A stretch of DNA of 64,000 nucleotides. Origin: Thermus amyloliquefaciens (GTDB taxonomy: Bacteria; Deinococcota; Deinococci; Deinococcales; Thermaceae). The stretch is from NCBI RefSeq assembly GCF_000744885.1, contig NZ_JQMV01000003.1, positions 1,178,001-1,242,000 of the forward strand, given 5' to 3'. Positions 17,701 through 25,884 of the stretch are shown in pieces. Position numbers and translations under genes: made by a program. Position 1 is the first letter of the stretch, and every line of letters starts with the position of its first letter. Below the pieces are notes generated by a model. It did not search any database. It was not told the origin of the DNA and worked only from the letters and a program-made list of their open reading frames with translations.

Positions 17701-19169
17701 TCAGCCCTTAGCCCCCACCTTGGCCTCCGTGGGGTTCCGGGAAGCCTCCCGCAGGAGGAAAGCGGCCGCAAAGCCCAGCAAAGCGGCGAGGAAGGCGAGC
17801 CGCCAGCCGTCCAACACCCCCTCCCCCAGGGTGCCCTGGAGCAGGCTCTTCACGAAGGCCGGGGCCTCGGCCAGGTTGCCCGTGCCCCCAGAAAACCCCC
17901 CGGCCCCCCGGCGGTGAGGGAGGCCAGCTCCTGGCTTCTACGGGCCAGGAGGACCCCCGAGACGGTGATCCCCGCAGCCGCCCCTAGGCTACGGGTGAGG
18001 GAGACCAGGCTGGAAACCTGCCCTTGGCTCCCTCGAGGCGCCAGGCCCAAGGCCAGGTAGGAGAGCGGACCCTGCACCAGGCCAAGCCCCGTACCCAAGA
18101 GGAAAAGCCCCAGGACGAGAAGCCAGAGGGCGCTGGCCAGGTAGGCCATCACCAGAAGGCCCAAGGCGGTGAGGCCCATCCCCAGGACCACCAGCCGCTT
18201 GCCCCCCACCCGGCCCACCATGGCCCCCGCCGCCCCGCTCACCCCGCCCAGGGCCAGGGCCAGGGCGTTGAGGATGGCCCCGGAGGCGAAGGGGGAAAGG
18301 AAGAAGGCCACCTGGGCGTAAAGGGGGGCGAAAACGATCCCTCCCAGGAGGGCGTAGCCCACCAGGGTGGACACCAGCCAAAGGGGCAAGAAGGGGGGTG
18401 AGAGGGCCAGGCGCACGTCCAGGAGGGGGGCTGGGTGCCGCCTTTCGTAGAAGATCAAGGCCAGGCCTGCCAGGAGGGCCAGGAGGAAGAGGCCCCCGAT
18501 GCGCGGGGAAAGGAAGCCCAGGTCCTCCAGCCGCTCCAGCCCCTGAATGCCTAGGACCAGGCTCCCAAAGGTGAGGGCCACCAAGCCGCCCCCCACCAGG
18601 TCCAGGGGGGCCCGGCCGGTGGGCCGGGGAAGGGCCATCCCCGCCAGGAGCAGAACCCCCAAGACCCCGATGGGCACGTTGATCCAGAACACCCAGTGCC
18701 AGGAAGCCCGCTCCACGATGAACCCGCCCAGGTTCGGCCCCAGCACGTTGCCCAGGGCAAAGACCCCCAGGATCTGGCCCAGGTAAGCCCCCCGCCGCTC
18801 CTCCGGGGCCACCACCCCCACGATGGCCTGGGCCACGGGGAAAAGCCCCCCCGCGCCCACCGCCTGGACCACGCGGGCCGCCACCAGCATCTCCAGGCTC
18901 TGGGAAAGGGCCGCCAAAGCGCTCCCTCCGGCGAAAAGGGCCATGGAAACCCCGTACACCCGCCCGTAGCCCAAGAGGTCGGAAAGCCTGCCCAGGATGG
19001 GCACGGCCACCGCGTAGAACACGGTGTAGATGGAGAAGGCCAGGGTGATCCGGTCCACCCCCGTCCCCAGGTCCTCGGCGATGGCGGGCAAAGCGGGTGC
19101 CAGGATGGAGTTGTCCAGGGCGCCCATGAAGACGCCCAGCATCAGGGCCAAAAGGAGCCGGCCGCTCAC
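17701..19169 (-). pseudogene. MFS efflux transporter (DHA2 / EmrB-QacA type), 3' frameshift
   Basis: This is a multi-helix drug-efflux permease. Hallmarks are GALDNSILAPALPAIAEDLG in helix 1, GRLSDLLGYGRVYG (loop 2-3 motif A) and VQAVGAGGLFPVAQAIV. The GTG start overlaps the upstream gene (GTGA). Near the end the frame breaks: as read it stops at 17850. Adding one base in the six-C run at 17896-17901 restores a natural C terminus (VKSLLQGTLGEGVLDGW, a last helix LAFLAALLGFAAAFLL, stop at 17701). Either the gene lost its last helix or this is a homopolymer sequencing error. Confidence 0.75.
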
Positions 19170-19738
19170 GGCTTCACCTCAAAAAGGCTCTGGGGAGGCA
19201 CCTTCAGATCCAGCTTCACGTACTCCACCTGGGACAGGACCTTACCCGAGGGGGAAAGCACCTCGTAGCGGAAGGGCAGGTGCCCCTTGGGGTTCAGGGT
19301 GATGCGCCAGGCCGCGGGCTGGCGCTCGTCCTTGGGCGGGGTCTTCCGGGCAAGGAGGAAGCGCCAAAGACCCCCCTCCTCCTCAGGGTCACGCACCACG
19401 TAGTCCCGCTGCACCTCCGGAAAGCCGGTGAAGAGAAGCTGTAGGGGATCCTCGGGGGGCATGGCCCTACCCTCCTGCCAGGGGCCCTTGGGCCCCTTGC
19501 TCCAGGCCCGTTGCCCATCGGTAACCAAGGCGCTGCCCTTGAGGTACTCGGGACCCTCCAGCCAGTCAATGCGCACCCAAGGGCGCCGGAAGGCCACCTG
19601 GTAGACCACCGGGCCCTGGCGGGCCTGGACCAGGTAGCCCGCCACCTTGGCGTGGGCCTCGAGGGCCCGCCACACCTCCTCAGGGCTCAGGGCCAAGGCC
19701 GAACCCAACGCCAACACCGCCGCCATGAGCTGCTTCAT
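19166..19738 (-). CDS. LolA-like exported protein in an efflux operon
   Basis: This 190-residue protein has a signal peptide (MKQLMAAVLALGSALA). The mature part begins PEEVWRALEAHAKVAGY and then alternates short hydrophobic strands, ending QVEYVKLDLKVPPQSLFEV. This resembles the LolA/LppX half-barrel of outer-membrane lipoprotein-sorting proteins, where the phrase near the C terminus is common. It lies between a TetR regulator and an MFS exporter, overlapping both by 4 bases, so all three are one unit. It could bind a lipid-like substrate for the exporter; that is inference. Confidence 0.65.
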   Translation of the reverse strand: MKQLMAAVLALGSALALSPEEVWRALEAHAKVAGYLVQARQGPVVYQVAFRRPWVRIDWLEGPEYLKGSALVTDGQRAWSKGPKGPWQEGRAMPPEDPLQLLFTGFPEVQRDYVVRDPEEEGGLWRFLLARKTPPKDERQPAAWRITLNPKGHLPFRYEVLSPSGKVLSQVEYVKLDLKVPPQSLFEVKP

Positions 19739-20277
19739 GCCTCTTCCTCCCCTTCGGACAAACCCTTGACGAACACCCGGATCCACTCCCCCAGAAGGGC
19801 CTCCGCCCGGTACCCCCCCAGGTGCCGCTCCAGCATGTGGGCCCCGTGGACCATGGAGCTGAAAAGGGCGGCCAGGGAGCGGCCCCTCCCGGGAAAGCGC
19901 GCCTCAAAAAAGGCCTCCAGATAGGCCATCTCCCGGCGCATGGCCTCCTTGGCCAAAAGCCGGGCCTCCTCCTCCCCCCCTCTCCCCCCCTGGGCCGTGG
20001 CCAAGGCCGCCAAGGGCTCCACGCCCTCCCGGTAGGCCAGGGCATAGCCCAAAAGGCGCTCCTCCAGGGAGCCGGGCCCTTCCAGGGCCGCCCGGGCCTG
20101 GGCGCGGGACTCGGCAAGGAGGGCTTCCAGGAGGGCCCGCTTGTTGGGGAAGTGGTGGTAAAAGGCCCCCTTGGTGAGGCCCAGTTCAGCCGCCAGCTCG
20201 TCCAAACGGGTGGCGGCATAGCCCCGCTCCGCAAAGGCCCGGCGGGCCGCTTGGAGGATGCGGGTCCGGGTGTCCAT
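19735..20277 (-). CDS. TetR-family repressor
   Basis: This 180-residue regulator has the TetR N-terminal DNA-binding helix-turn-helix: AARRAFAERGYAATRLDEL, then GLTKGAFYHHFPNKRALL at about residues 32-50. The C-terminal ligand domain is variable and gives no ligand clue. It is the first gene of a three-gene operon with a LolA-like protein and an MFS exporter, so it probably controls efflux in response to an exported compound. A perfect 16-bp palindrome overlaps its start codon and fits autorepression. Confidence 0.9.
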   Translation of the reverse strand: MDTRTRILQAARRAFAERGYAATRLDELAAELGLTKGAFYHHFPNKRALLEALLAESRAQARAALEGPGSLEERLLGYALAYREGVEPLAALATAQGGRGGEEEARLLAKEAMRREMAYLEAFFEARFPGRGRSLAALFSSMVHGAHMLERHLGGYRAEALLGEWIRVFVKGLSEGEEEA

Positions 20278-20292
20278 ACCTACCAGTAGGTA
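20277..20292. promoter_or_regulatory. Perfect 16-bp palindrome, candidate TetR operator
   Basis: tacctaccagtaggta reads the same on both strands (7-bp arms, 2-bp centre). Its edge base is the first base of the tetR start codon on the minus strand. A repressor bound here would block a short-leader transcript of its own operon. The palindrome is directly visible; the binding is inferred. Confidence 0.65.
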
Positions 20293-20323
20293 GGGTTGAG
20301 CCGCCCGCCCACAAGGGCGTAGC

Positions 20324-21693
20324 TCACATTTGCCCCGCCCAAGGACCCTTTAGGCCCCAGCAGGCCAGCCGCGCCGCCCGCAGACCGGAAAGGACGGCGG
20401 CGGGGACGCTCTGCCCGGGAAAGACCCCCCCCCCACCCGGAGGACGTTGGCCAGGAGGCGCACCCGGGGGAAGCGGAAGGGGTGGGTCTGGGGGTACCCC
20501 CCCACCCAGGGCCGCCCCGCGAAGCGGCGGTAGGTGCGGGGGGTGGCGGCGAAGAGGAGCTCCGCCTCCTTGAGGCCTGAGAGGAGGGCCTCCCCCAGGG
20601 CCAGGGCCTTTTCCTGCCAGCGGGCCTTGAGGGCCCGGTACGCCTCCAAAGGAAGCCCTTCCCAAAGGGCCAAGGGGGTGTGAAGGGAAAGGGCGAAGAC
20701 GGTCTTTTCCCCTTCCGGGAACAGGGAGAGGAAGGCGAAGGGGCGCTCCCGGGCGTTTTGCCGGTAGAAGGGAGGGTCCACCCGGAAGGGCAGGACCCCA
20801 TAGAGGGCAAAGGCCCCCCAGGCGTCCTCCGGTGCCCCCTCGGGCAGGCCCAGGAGGGGTTCGGGCGGGACGTTGAGGAGGAAGAGGTCTCCCCGAACCA
20901 CCTCCCTCTCCCCCCGCCTCCTCCCCCCATAGGCCACCTCCACCCCATACGCCCGCCCCTCCCGCAGGAGGAGCCGGGTGGCCCGGGCCCGGTAGCGGAC
21001 CTCCAGGCCCTCGGCCAAGGCCCGGGCCACCGCCCCCACCCCGCCCAGGACCCGCACGGGCCCCAGGTGGGGCAGGTCCAAGGCCAAGGCGGCGTAGAGG
21101 GCGTAGGGGTCCTCCGTCTGGGCGGCGATAAGGAGCTGGGCCCGGAGGAAGAGGCGGAAATCGGGGTCTTCCGGGGCCAGGCGGGAGACCCGGCGGAAGA
21201 GGTCGGGAAGCAGGGGGAGAAGCTCGGGGAAAAGGCGGAGGAGGGCGGGGACCTCCTCCCTCTCCGGGGGCCAGGGGAGCCGGGAGGCCAGGGCCTTGAG
21301 CCTCCCGGCCCGCTCCCCCTGCCAGCGCCAGAAGGGGAGGACCCGCGGCCCGAAGAAGTCCCGCTGGACCTCCCCCTCCGCCTCCCGCCCCACGGGGCGA
21401 AGGAGCCTTCCCCGGGGGAGGAGGACCTCCATGAGGGGGAAGCCCTGAGGGTAAGGCTCCACGGGAAGGCGGAGGCCCAGGAGGTCCTCCAGGAGGGCCA
21501 GGGGCCCCCCGGGGGCAAAGCCCGAAAGGAGGGTGGCCCCCGCGGGGAAGAGGAAGCCCCGGTGGAGAAAGCTCCCCGCCAGGCCCCCCGGGTAGGTGTG
21601 GGCCTCGAGGACCACCACCTCCCACCCCGCCCCCTGGAGGAGCCTGGCCGCCACCAGCCCCCCGATGCCCGCCCCCACCACCACCGCGCGCAC
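20324..21693 (-). pseudogene. FAD-dependent CrtI/CrtISO-like oxidoreductase, 3' frameshift
   Basis: This is a phytoene-desaturase-fold flavoprotein. The dinucleotide motif VVVGAGIGGLVAARLL follows the GTG start at 21693, then VLEAHTYPGGLAGSF. The C-terminal FAD contact normally reads VGDxxFPGQSVPAAVLSGLRAA. Here that segment is split: the frame as read ends at 20350, while adding one C to the ten-C run at 20425-20434 gives VFPGQSVPAAVLSGLRAARL and a stop at 20324. A -10-like TAGCCT lies 7 nt before the start. It may have acted on carotenoids or retinoids, given the rhodopsin scar next door. Confidence 0.7.
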
Positions 21694-21700
21694 GGGAGCT

Positions 21701-21706
21701 AGGCTA
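21701..21706 (-). promoter_or_regulatory. -10 element (TAGCCT) of the FAD oxidoreductase gene
   Basis: TAGCCT on the minus strand ends 7 nt before GTG 21693, the spacing of leaderless Thermus promoters. No clear -35 is visible. Confidence 0.4.
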
Positions 21707-21789
21707 TCCGGAAAGCCATGGGCGGACCTTAGCCCAAGCCAAGATGGTGGGAGGGGAAGGGCGCCTGGCGCGGGCCATCGTGCGGGAGG

Positions 21790-21915
21790 CGGAGGCCGCC
21801 GCAGCCAGGCCTCCATGGCCAAGGCGTGGGGCAGGGTGAGGGCAAAGACCGCCCCCATGTAGGCGGCCAGGGGGTCGCGGAAGAAGGGGTAGAGGGCCAA
21901 GGCCAGGGGGTGGCC
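21790..21915 (-). pseudogene. C-terminal remnant, possible Brp/Blh beta-carotene cleavage enzyme
   Basis: On the minus strand this stretch encodes HPLALALYPFFRDP, then AYMGAVFALTLPHALAMEAWL and then runs without a stop into the FAD gene. A hydrophobic helix ending LTLPHALAxExWL is the kind of C terminus I associate with Brp/Blh 15,15'-dioxygenases, which make retinal. The reading begins exactly where the oppositely oriented rhodopsin remnant begins. The family call is tentative; what is firm is a protein-like tail lacking its 5' part. Confidence 0.35.
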
Positions 21916-22037
21916 ATCCAGATGGGCTACAGCCTGGCCGACCTGATCGCCAAGCCCATCTACGGCCCCTGGTCTTCGCCATCGCCCGGGCCAAGAGCCT
22001 CGAGGAGGGCTTCGGAGCCGAAACCAAGGCCGCCTAG
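21910..22037 (+). pseudogene. Last helix of a microbial rhodopsin (xanthorhodopsin-like), 5' deleted and frameshifted
   Basis: The plus strand reads VAIQMGYSLADLIAKPIYG, then after a one-base shift VFAIARAKSLEEGFGAETKAA and a stop at 22035-22037. This matches helix G and the tail of thermophilic rhodopsin from T. thermophilus JL-18 as I remember it. The retinal-binding lysine (codon 21952-21954) has its aspartate partner four residues before (codon 21940-21942), as in all proton-pump rhodopsins. The frame slips in tac-ggc-ccc-tgg (about 21967-21970), where one base is missing. Helices A-F are absent upstream. Confidence 0.8.
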
Positions 22038-22117
22038 GCCTAAAGGGGCAGGCCCGCCCTTGGGCCCCTTGCGGGCCCACGTTTCCTTGGGCTACAAAGC
22101 TCCTCCTGGAAAGGGCG

Positions 22118-22123
22118 TAGTTT
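22118..22123 (+). promoter_or_regulatory. -10 element (TAGTTT) of the SDR gene at 22130
   Basis: TAGTTT ends 6 nt before ATG 22130, as in leaderless Thermus transcripts. It lies just downstream of the rhodopsin remnant. No convincing -35 is seen. Confidence 0.45.
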
Positions 22124-22129
22124 TCAGGC

Positions 22130-22753
22130 ATGCGGGTTTTGGTGCTGGGCGCCACCGGGGGCCTGGGTAAGGCCCTCTCCCGGCTCCTCCGGGGGGAAGA
22201 GCCCTTCCTTTCTGGGCGCCGGGCCGAGCCCCTCCGCGCCCTGGCAGCGGAGGTGGGGGGCAAGGCCCTTCCCGCGGACCTCGAGGACGAGCTGGAGGCC
22301 AAGGCCCTCCTGGAGGAGGCAGGCCCCTTGGACCTCCTCCTCCACGCGGTGGGCCGGGCAGGGCGGGCAGGGGTGCAGGAGGTGGGGCGGGATGGGCTCG
22401 AGGGGATGCTTGCCGCCCACCTCCTCACCGCCGCCTTCGCCCTCAAATACGCCCGCTTCCGCCCAGGGGCCCGGGCGGTCTTCTTCGGCGCCTACCCCGC
22501 CTACGTGCGGGTGCCGGGCTTCGGGGCTTACGCCGCGGCGAAGGCCGCCCTGGAGGCCTACCTTGAGGTGGCCCGCAAGGAGCTGCGGCGCCAGGATGTG
22601 CGCCTGGTGCTGGTGCGCCTCCCCGCGGTGGCCACGGGGCTTTGGACCCCCCTTGGGGGCCCCCCCAAGGGGGCCCTTGCCCCGGAGGAGGCGGCAAGGC
22701 GGGTGCTGGAAGGCGTCCTCAGGGAACCTCCCCCTGAGGTGTTGGAGCTTTAG
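22130..22753 (+). CDS. Short-chain dehydrogenase/reductase
   Basis: This SDR family oxidoreductase has 207 residues. The NAD(P)-binding LVLGATGGLGKALSRLL is at residues 4-20, and the catalytic Y-x-x-x-K reads YAAAKAALEAYL. Substrate specificity cannot be read. It begins a tight + strand run with a flavin reductase-like gene (3 bp gap), a YceI-like gene and uvsE. Its start has no Shine-Dalgarno but has a TAGTTT -10 six bases upstream. Confidence 0.85.
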   Translation: MRVLVLGATGGLGKALSRLLRGEEPFLSGRRAEPLRALAAEVGGKALPADLEDELEAKALLEEAGPLDLLLHAVGRAGRAGVQEVGRDGLEGMLAAHLLTAAFALKYARFRPGARAVFFGAYPAYVRVPGFGAYAAAKAALEAYLEVARKELRRQDVRLVLVRLPAVATGLWTPLGGPPKGALAPEEAARRVLEGVLREPPPEVLEL

Positions 22754-22756
22754 GCC

Positions 22757-23269
22757 ATGGCGCAGGAAACCCCTCAAGCCCCCTATCGGGCCTTCTTCTA
22801 CCCCATGCGCCTCGCCCTCCTCTCCGTGGGGGAGAACTTCATGCCCCTGGCCTGGTGGACCCCCGTGTCCAAGAACCCGCCACGCTTCCTCTTCGCCATG
22901 GACCGGGAAAACCACACCCTCACCCTCCTCCGGGCCCTGGGGGAGGCCGCCCTCGCCTTTCTCCCCTGGGAGGAACGGGGCTGGGTGGTGCGCTCCGGTT
23001 ACCTTTCGGGGCGGAGGGTGCGCAAGGCGGAAAGGCTGGGGGTGGCCCTCCGCCCCGCGCGGAGGCTTGGGCACACCTGGGTCCCGGAGAAGGCCTTGGC
23101 GGTGTACGAACTCCGGGTGGCGGAGCTCCCCCTGGAGGGGGACCACGCCCTCTTCCTGGGGGACGTGGTCCACGTGGAGGGGTCCCCCCAGGCCAAGGAG
23201 CGGCCCATCCTCTTCCTGGGCTTTCGGGATTACGCCACCTTGGGCGAGCGCTGGAGGTTTAGGCCTTGA
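22757..23269 (+). CDS. Flavin reductase-like FMN-binding split-barrel protein
   Basis: This 170-residue protein fits the flavin-reductase-like domain: AFFYPMRLALLSVGENFMPLAWWTP, then PPRFLFAMDRENHT and FLGDVVHVEG near the end. Such proteins bind FMN or FAD and either reduce flavin or act as small flavoenzymes. It is between an SDR gene and a YceI-like gene and overlaps the latter by 4 bases. Whether the SDR is a redox partner is not known. Confidence 0.75.
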   Translation: MAQETPQAPYRAFFYPMRLALLSVGENFMPLAWWTPVSKNPPRFLFAMDRENHTLTLLRALGEAALAFLPWEERGWVVRSGYLSGRRVRKAERLGVALRPARRLGHTWVPEKALAVYELRVAELPLEGDHALFLGDVVHVEGSPQAKERPILFLGFRDYATLGERWRFRP

Positions 23270-23775
23270 GGCGGCTTCTCCCCTTTCTCCTCCCCCTTTT
23301 GGCCCTGGCCCAAGCCCCCTACCGGGTGGAGGGGGAGGCCCGCTACCGGGGCTTCTACACCCTGGGGAGCTGGGAGGCCAAAAACCCCACCGCCCGGGGG
23401 GAGGTCCTGTGGGACGGGGAGCGGGCCTCGGGCCGGGTCTGCCTGGAGCAGGCGGCCTGGGACTCGGGGATCGCGGAGCGGGACAAGAAGGCCCTGGAGA
23501 TCCTCAGGGCCAAGGACCACCCCCGGGCCTGCCTCTACCCCCAAAGGGCCCGCTTTGAGGGAAGCCGCTTCGTGGTGGAAGGGGAGCTGGAGCTAGCGGG
23601 GAAGCGGCGGCCCGTACGGGTTGAGGGGGAGCTCCTGGGAGACCCGGCCAACGGGCTTTTCCGCGGAAGCTTCCGCACCCGTTTCTCCGAATGGGACCTG
23701 GAGCGCCCCCGTTTCCTCTTCCTGGAGGTGCGGGACGAGGTGGAGGTCTACCTGGAGGCCAGGGTGCGCCGATGA
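23266..23775 (+). CDS. YceI-like periplasmic protein
   Basis: This 169-residue exported protein has a signal peptide ([13 protein letters not shown]), then [20 protein letters not shown] and [20 protein letters not shown]. These phrases fit the YceI lipocalin-like fold, which binds isoprenoid or amide lipids. The start is TTG 23266, overlapping the previous stop (TTGA). Cysteines at two places (VCLEQ, ACLYP) may form a disulfide. Its end overlaps uvsE as ATGA. Confidence 0.7.
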   Translation: MRRLLPFLLPLLALAQAPYRVEGEARYRGFYTLGSWEAKNPTARGEVLWDGERASGRVCLEQAAWDSGIAERDKKALEILRAKDHPRACLYPQRARFEGSRFVVEGELELAGKRRPVRVEGELLGDPANGLFRGSFRTRFSEWDLERPRFLFLEVRDEVEVYLEARVRR

Positions 23776-24647
23776 TCCGCCTGGGCTACCCCTGCGAGAA
23801 CCTGACCCTCAGGGCCAGCACCAACCACACCCTCCGCCTGGCCTCCCTTACGGAGGAAAGGGTCCGGGCCAAGGTGGCGGAGAACCTGAAGGACCTGGAG
23901 CGCATCCTCCGCTGGAACCGGGAGGCGGGCTTCGGCCTCTTCCGCATCGGCCAGCACCTGGTGCCCTTCGCCTCCCATCCCCATTTCCCCTACGACTGGG
24001 CCAAGGCCCATGGGGAGGAGCTCCGGCGGCTTGGGGCCCTGGCCCGGGCCCTGGGCCAGAGGCTTTCCATGCACCCCGGGCCCTACGTGAACCCGGGAAG
24101 CCCAAACCCCCAGGTGGTGGAACGCTCCCTGGCGGAGCTGCGCTACTCCGCCCGGGTCTTGGAGCTTTTGGGCGCGGAGGACGGGGTCCTGGTGCTTCAC
24201 CTGGGGGGAACCCACGGGGATCGGGAAAAGGCCCTTCGCCGCTTCGTGGAAAACCTTAGGGGGGAGAAGGGGGTGCTCCGCCACCTGGCCGTGGAAAACG
24301 ACGAGCGCCTTTGGGGCGTGGAGGAGGTGTTAAGGGCCGCCGAGGCCCTGGGGGTGCCCGCGGTGGTGGACACCCTGCACCACGCCCTGAACCCAGGGCG
24401 GCTTTCCCTGGGGGAGGCCCTAGGCCTGGCCTTCCCCACCTGGCGGGGGAAGCCCAAGGTGCACCTGGCGAGCCAAGACCCCTCGAGGCGCCCCGGGGCC
24501 CACGCCTTCGCCGTGGCCGAGGCGGACTGGGAGGGGCTTCTTGGGGCCTTGCCCGCCCCCGCGGACGTGATGGTGGAGGCCAAGGGGAAGGAGGGGGGCT
24601 GCCCCGGGCAGCCTTCCCGCACCCCCTGGGCGGAAAAATACCCTTGA
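23772..24647 (+). CDS. uvsE: UvsE, UV damage endonuclease
   Basis: This TIM-barrel metal-dependent endonuclease nicks DNA 5' of UV photoproducts, giving a repair route independent of Uvr[65 protein letters not shown] and [16 protein letters not shown] follow the Thermus UVDE sequence closely. Glu, His and Asp ligands of the metal site lie in the last four motifs. It has 291 residues; only the last 15 or so differ from the T. thermophilus protein as I recall it. ATG 23772 overlaps the YceI-like stop. Confidence 0.93.
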   Translation: MIRLGYPCENLTLRASTNHTLRLASLTEERVRAKVAENLKDLERILRWNREAGFGLFRIGQHLVPFASHPHFPYDWAKAHGEELRRLGALARALGQRLSMHPGPYVNPGSPNPQVVERSLAELRYSARVLELLGAEDGVLVLHLGGTHGDREKALRRFVENLRGEKGVLRHLAVENDERLWGVEEVLRAAEALGVPAVVDTLHHALNPGRLSLGEALGLAFPTWRGKPKVHLASQDPSRRPGAHAFAVAEADWEGLLGALPAPADVMVEAKGKEGGCPGQPSRTPWAEKYP

Positions 24648-24671
24648 CTTTTACAGGCTCATAGGTACTAT
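24644..24671 (+). promoter_or_regulatory. Promoter of the YeeE/YedE gene
   Basis: TTGACT (24644-24649) and TACTAT (24666-24671) are separated by 16 bp, near sigma-A consensus. The predicted start of transcription falls at about 24679, the A of an in-frame ATG, so the mRNA would be leaderless. The -35 overlaps the uvsE stop codon. Confidence 0.7.
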
Positions 24672-24678
24672 GAGGGGC

Positions 24679-25884
24679 ATGGACGGGACGGTCCGACCCC
24701 AAGCCTTGCCCCTCCTGGTCTTCGCCCTCCTGGCCCTGGCGCTCTCCTACACGGTCCACCAGGCCTCAGGAACCCGGCTGCTCCTGGCCTTCTGGGTGGC
24801 GGTCCTCCTGGGCCTGGCCCTCTTCCACGCCAAGTTCGGCTTCGCCTCGGGCTTCCGCCGCTTCCTCCTCACGGGGGAAAGCAGGCTCCTCAGGGCCCAC
24901 TTCCTCCTCTTCGCCTTGGCGTGCCTCCTCTTCTTCCCCTTCCTGGTGCAGGGGGAGGCCTTCGGCCAGGCGGTGCAGGGCTTCGCGGTGCCCGTGGGAT
25001 TGGCCCTCCTGGTGGGGGCTTTCCTCTTCGGCGTCGGCATGCAGCTTGGGGACGGGTGCGCCTCCGGCACCCTGTACCACACGGGGAGCGGCGACACCCG
25101 GGGGGTTTTGGTCCTCCTGGGCTTCATGGTGGGCTCCCTCCTCGGGGTCTTCCACCTGCCCTTCTGGCAGGCCCTGCCCGCCTGGGCCCCGGGGAGCGCC
25201 CTCACCTGGTTCCCCTCCCCTTATCTGGGCCTAGCCCTTTGGCTGGGGCTCCTGGGCTTCCTCTACCTGCTGGTGTGGGCGGTGGAGAGGCGGCGCACGG
25301 GCAGGGTGGAACCCCTCTTCCGCAAGGAGGCCACCCATCCCCTCTTTGGCCCCTGGAGCCTGGCGGGAGGCGCCGCCGTGCTCGCGGTGGGCAGCCTCCT
25401 GATCCTCCTCCTGCTGGGGCGGCCTTGGGGGGTAACCGCGGCCTTCGCCCTCTGGGGGGGCAAGCTGGCCCAGGCCTTGGGCCTGCCCGTTTTGGACTGG
25501 GCCCTTTTCCACAACCCCGCCTTCGCCGAGAGGCTTGGGGAAAGCCTTCTCAAGGACCCCACCAGCGTCACCAACTTCGGCCTTTTCCTGGGGGCCTTCC
25601 TGGGGGCGGGCCTGGGCGGGGCGCTCCGCTTTAGGGACCTAAGGCGCATCCCCCTCGCCACCCACCTGGGGGTCTTCCTGGGGGGGGTGCTCATGGGCTA
25701 TGGGGCCCGGCTGGCGGGGGGGTGCAACATCGGGGCCTACCTGGGGGGCACGGCCTCCTTCAGCCTCCACGGGCCCCTCTGGGGGGTCTTCGCCCTCCTG
25801 GGCACGGCCCTGGGGGTTCGCCTCCGCCCCGCCTGCCGCCTGGAGGTGGAAAACTGGCCCCAAAAGAGCCTGCCTAGCACCTGA
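24679..25884 (+). CDS. YeeE/YedE family (TsuA-like) sulfur-compound transporter
   Basis: This membrane protein has about ten helices and two internally related halves. Each half has the family cysteine signature: LGDGCASGTLYHTGSG and AGGCNIGAYLGG. TsuA-type proteins with these motifs import thiosulfate. The two cysteine loops relay the substrate through the pore. ATG 24679 is preferred because the -10 TACTAT overlaps the earlier ATG at 24670, which would precede the transcript start. The 3' end converges on and overlaps the next gene by 11 bases. Confidence 0.85.
   Translation: MDGTVRPQALPLLVFALLALALSYTVHQASGTRLLLAFWVAVLLGLALFHAKFGFASGFRRFLLTGESRLLRAHFLLFALACLLFFPFLVQGEAFGQAVQGFAVPVGLALLVGAFLFGVGMQLGDGCASGTLYHTGSGDTRGVLVLLGFMVGSLLGVFHLPFWQALPAWAPGSALTWFPSPYLGLALWLGLLGFLYLLVWAVERRRTGRVEPLFRKEATHPLFGPWSLAGGAAVLAVGSLLILLLLGRPWGVTAAFALWGGKLAQALGLPVLDWALFHNPAFAERLGESLLKDPTSVTNFGLFLGAFLGAGLGGALRFRDLRRIPLATHLGVFLGGVLMGYGARLAGGCNIGAYLGGTASFSLHGPLWGVFALLGTALGVRLRPACRLEVENWPQKSLPST

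Noticed and set aside
20350-22446. A 698-residue minus-strand protein including the FAD oxidoreductase
   Set aside because: The first 250 residues are Arg/Ser/Pro-rich antisense of the SDR gene and the rhodopsin remnant; the flavoprotein begins at GTG 21693.
24600-24647. Frameshift at the end of uvsE
   Set aside because: The last 15 or so residues differ from T. thermophilus UvsE, but that tail is variable and the alternative frame gives no better match.
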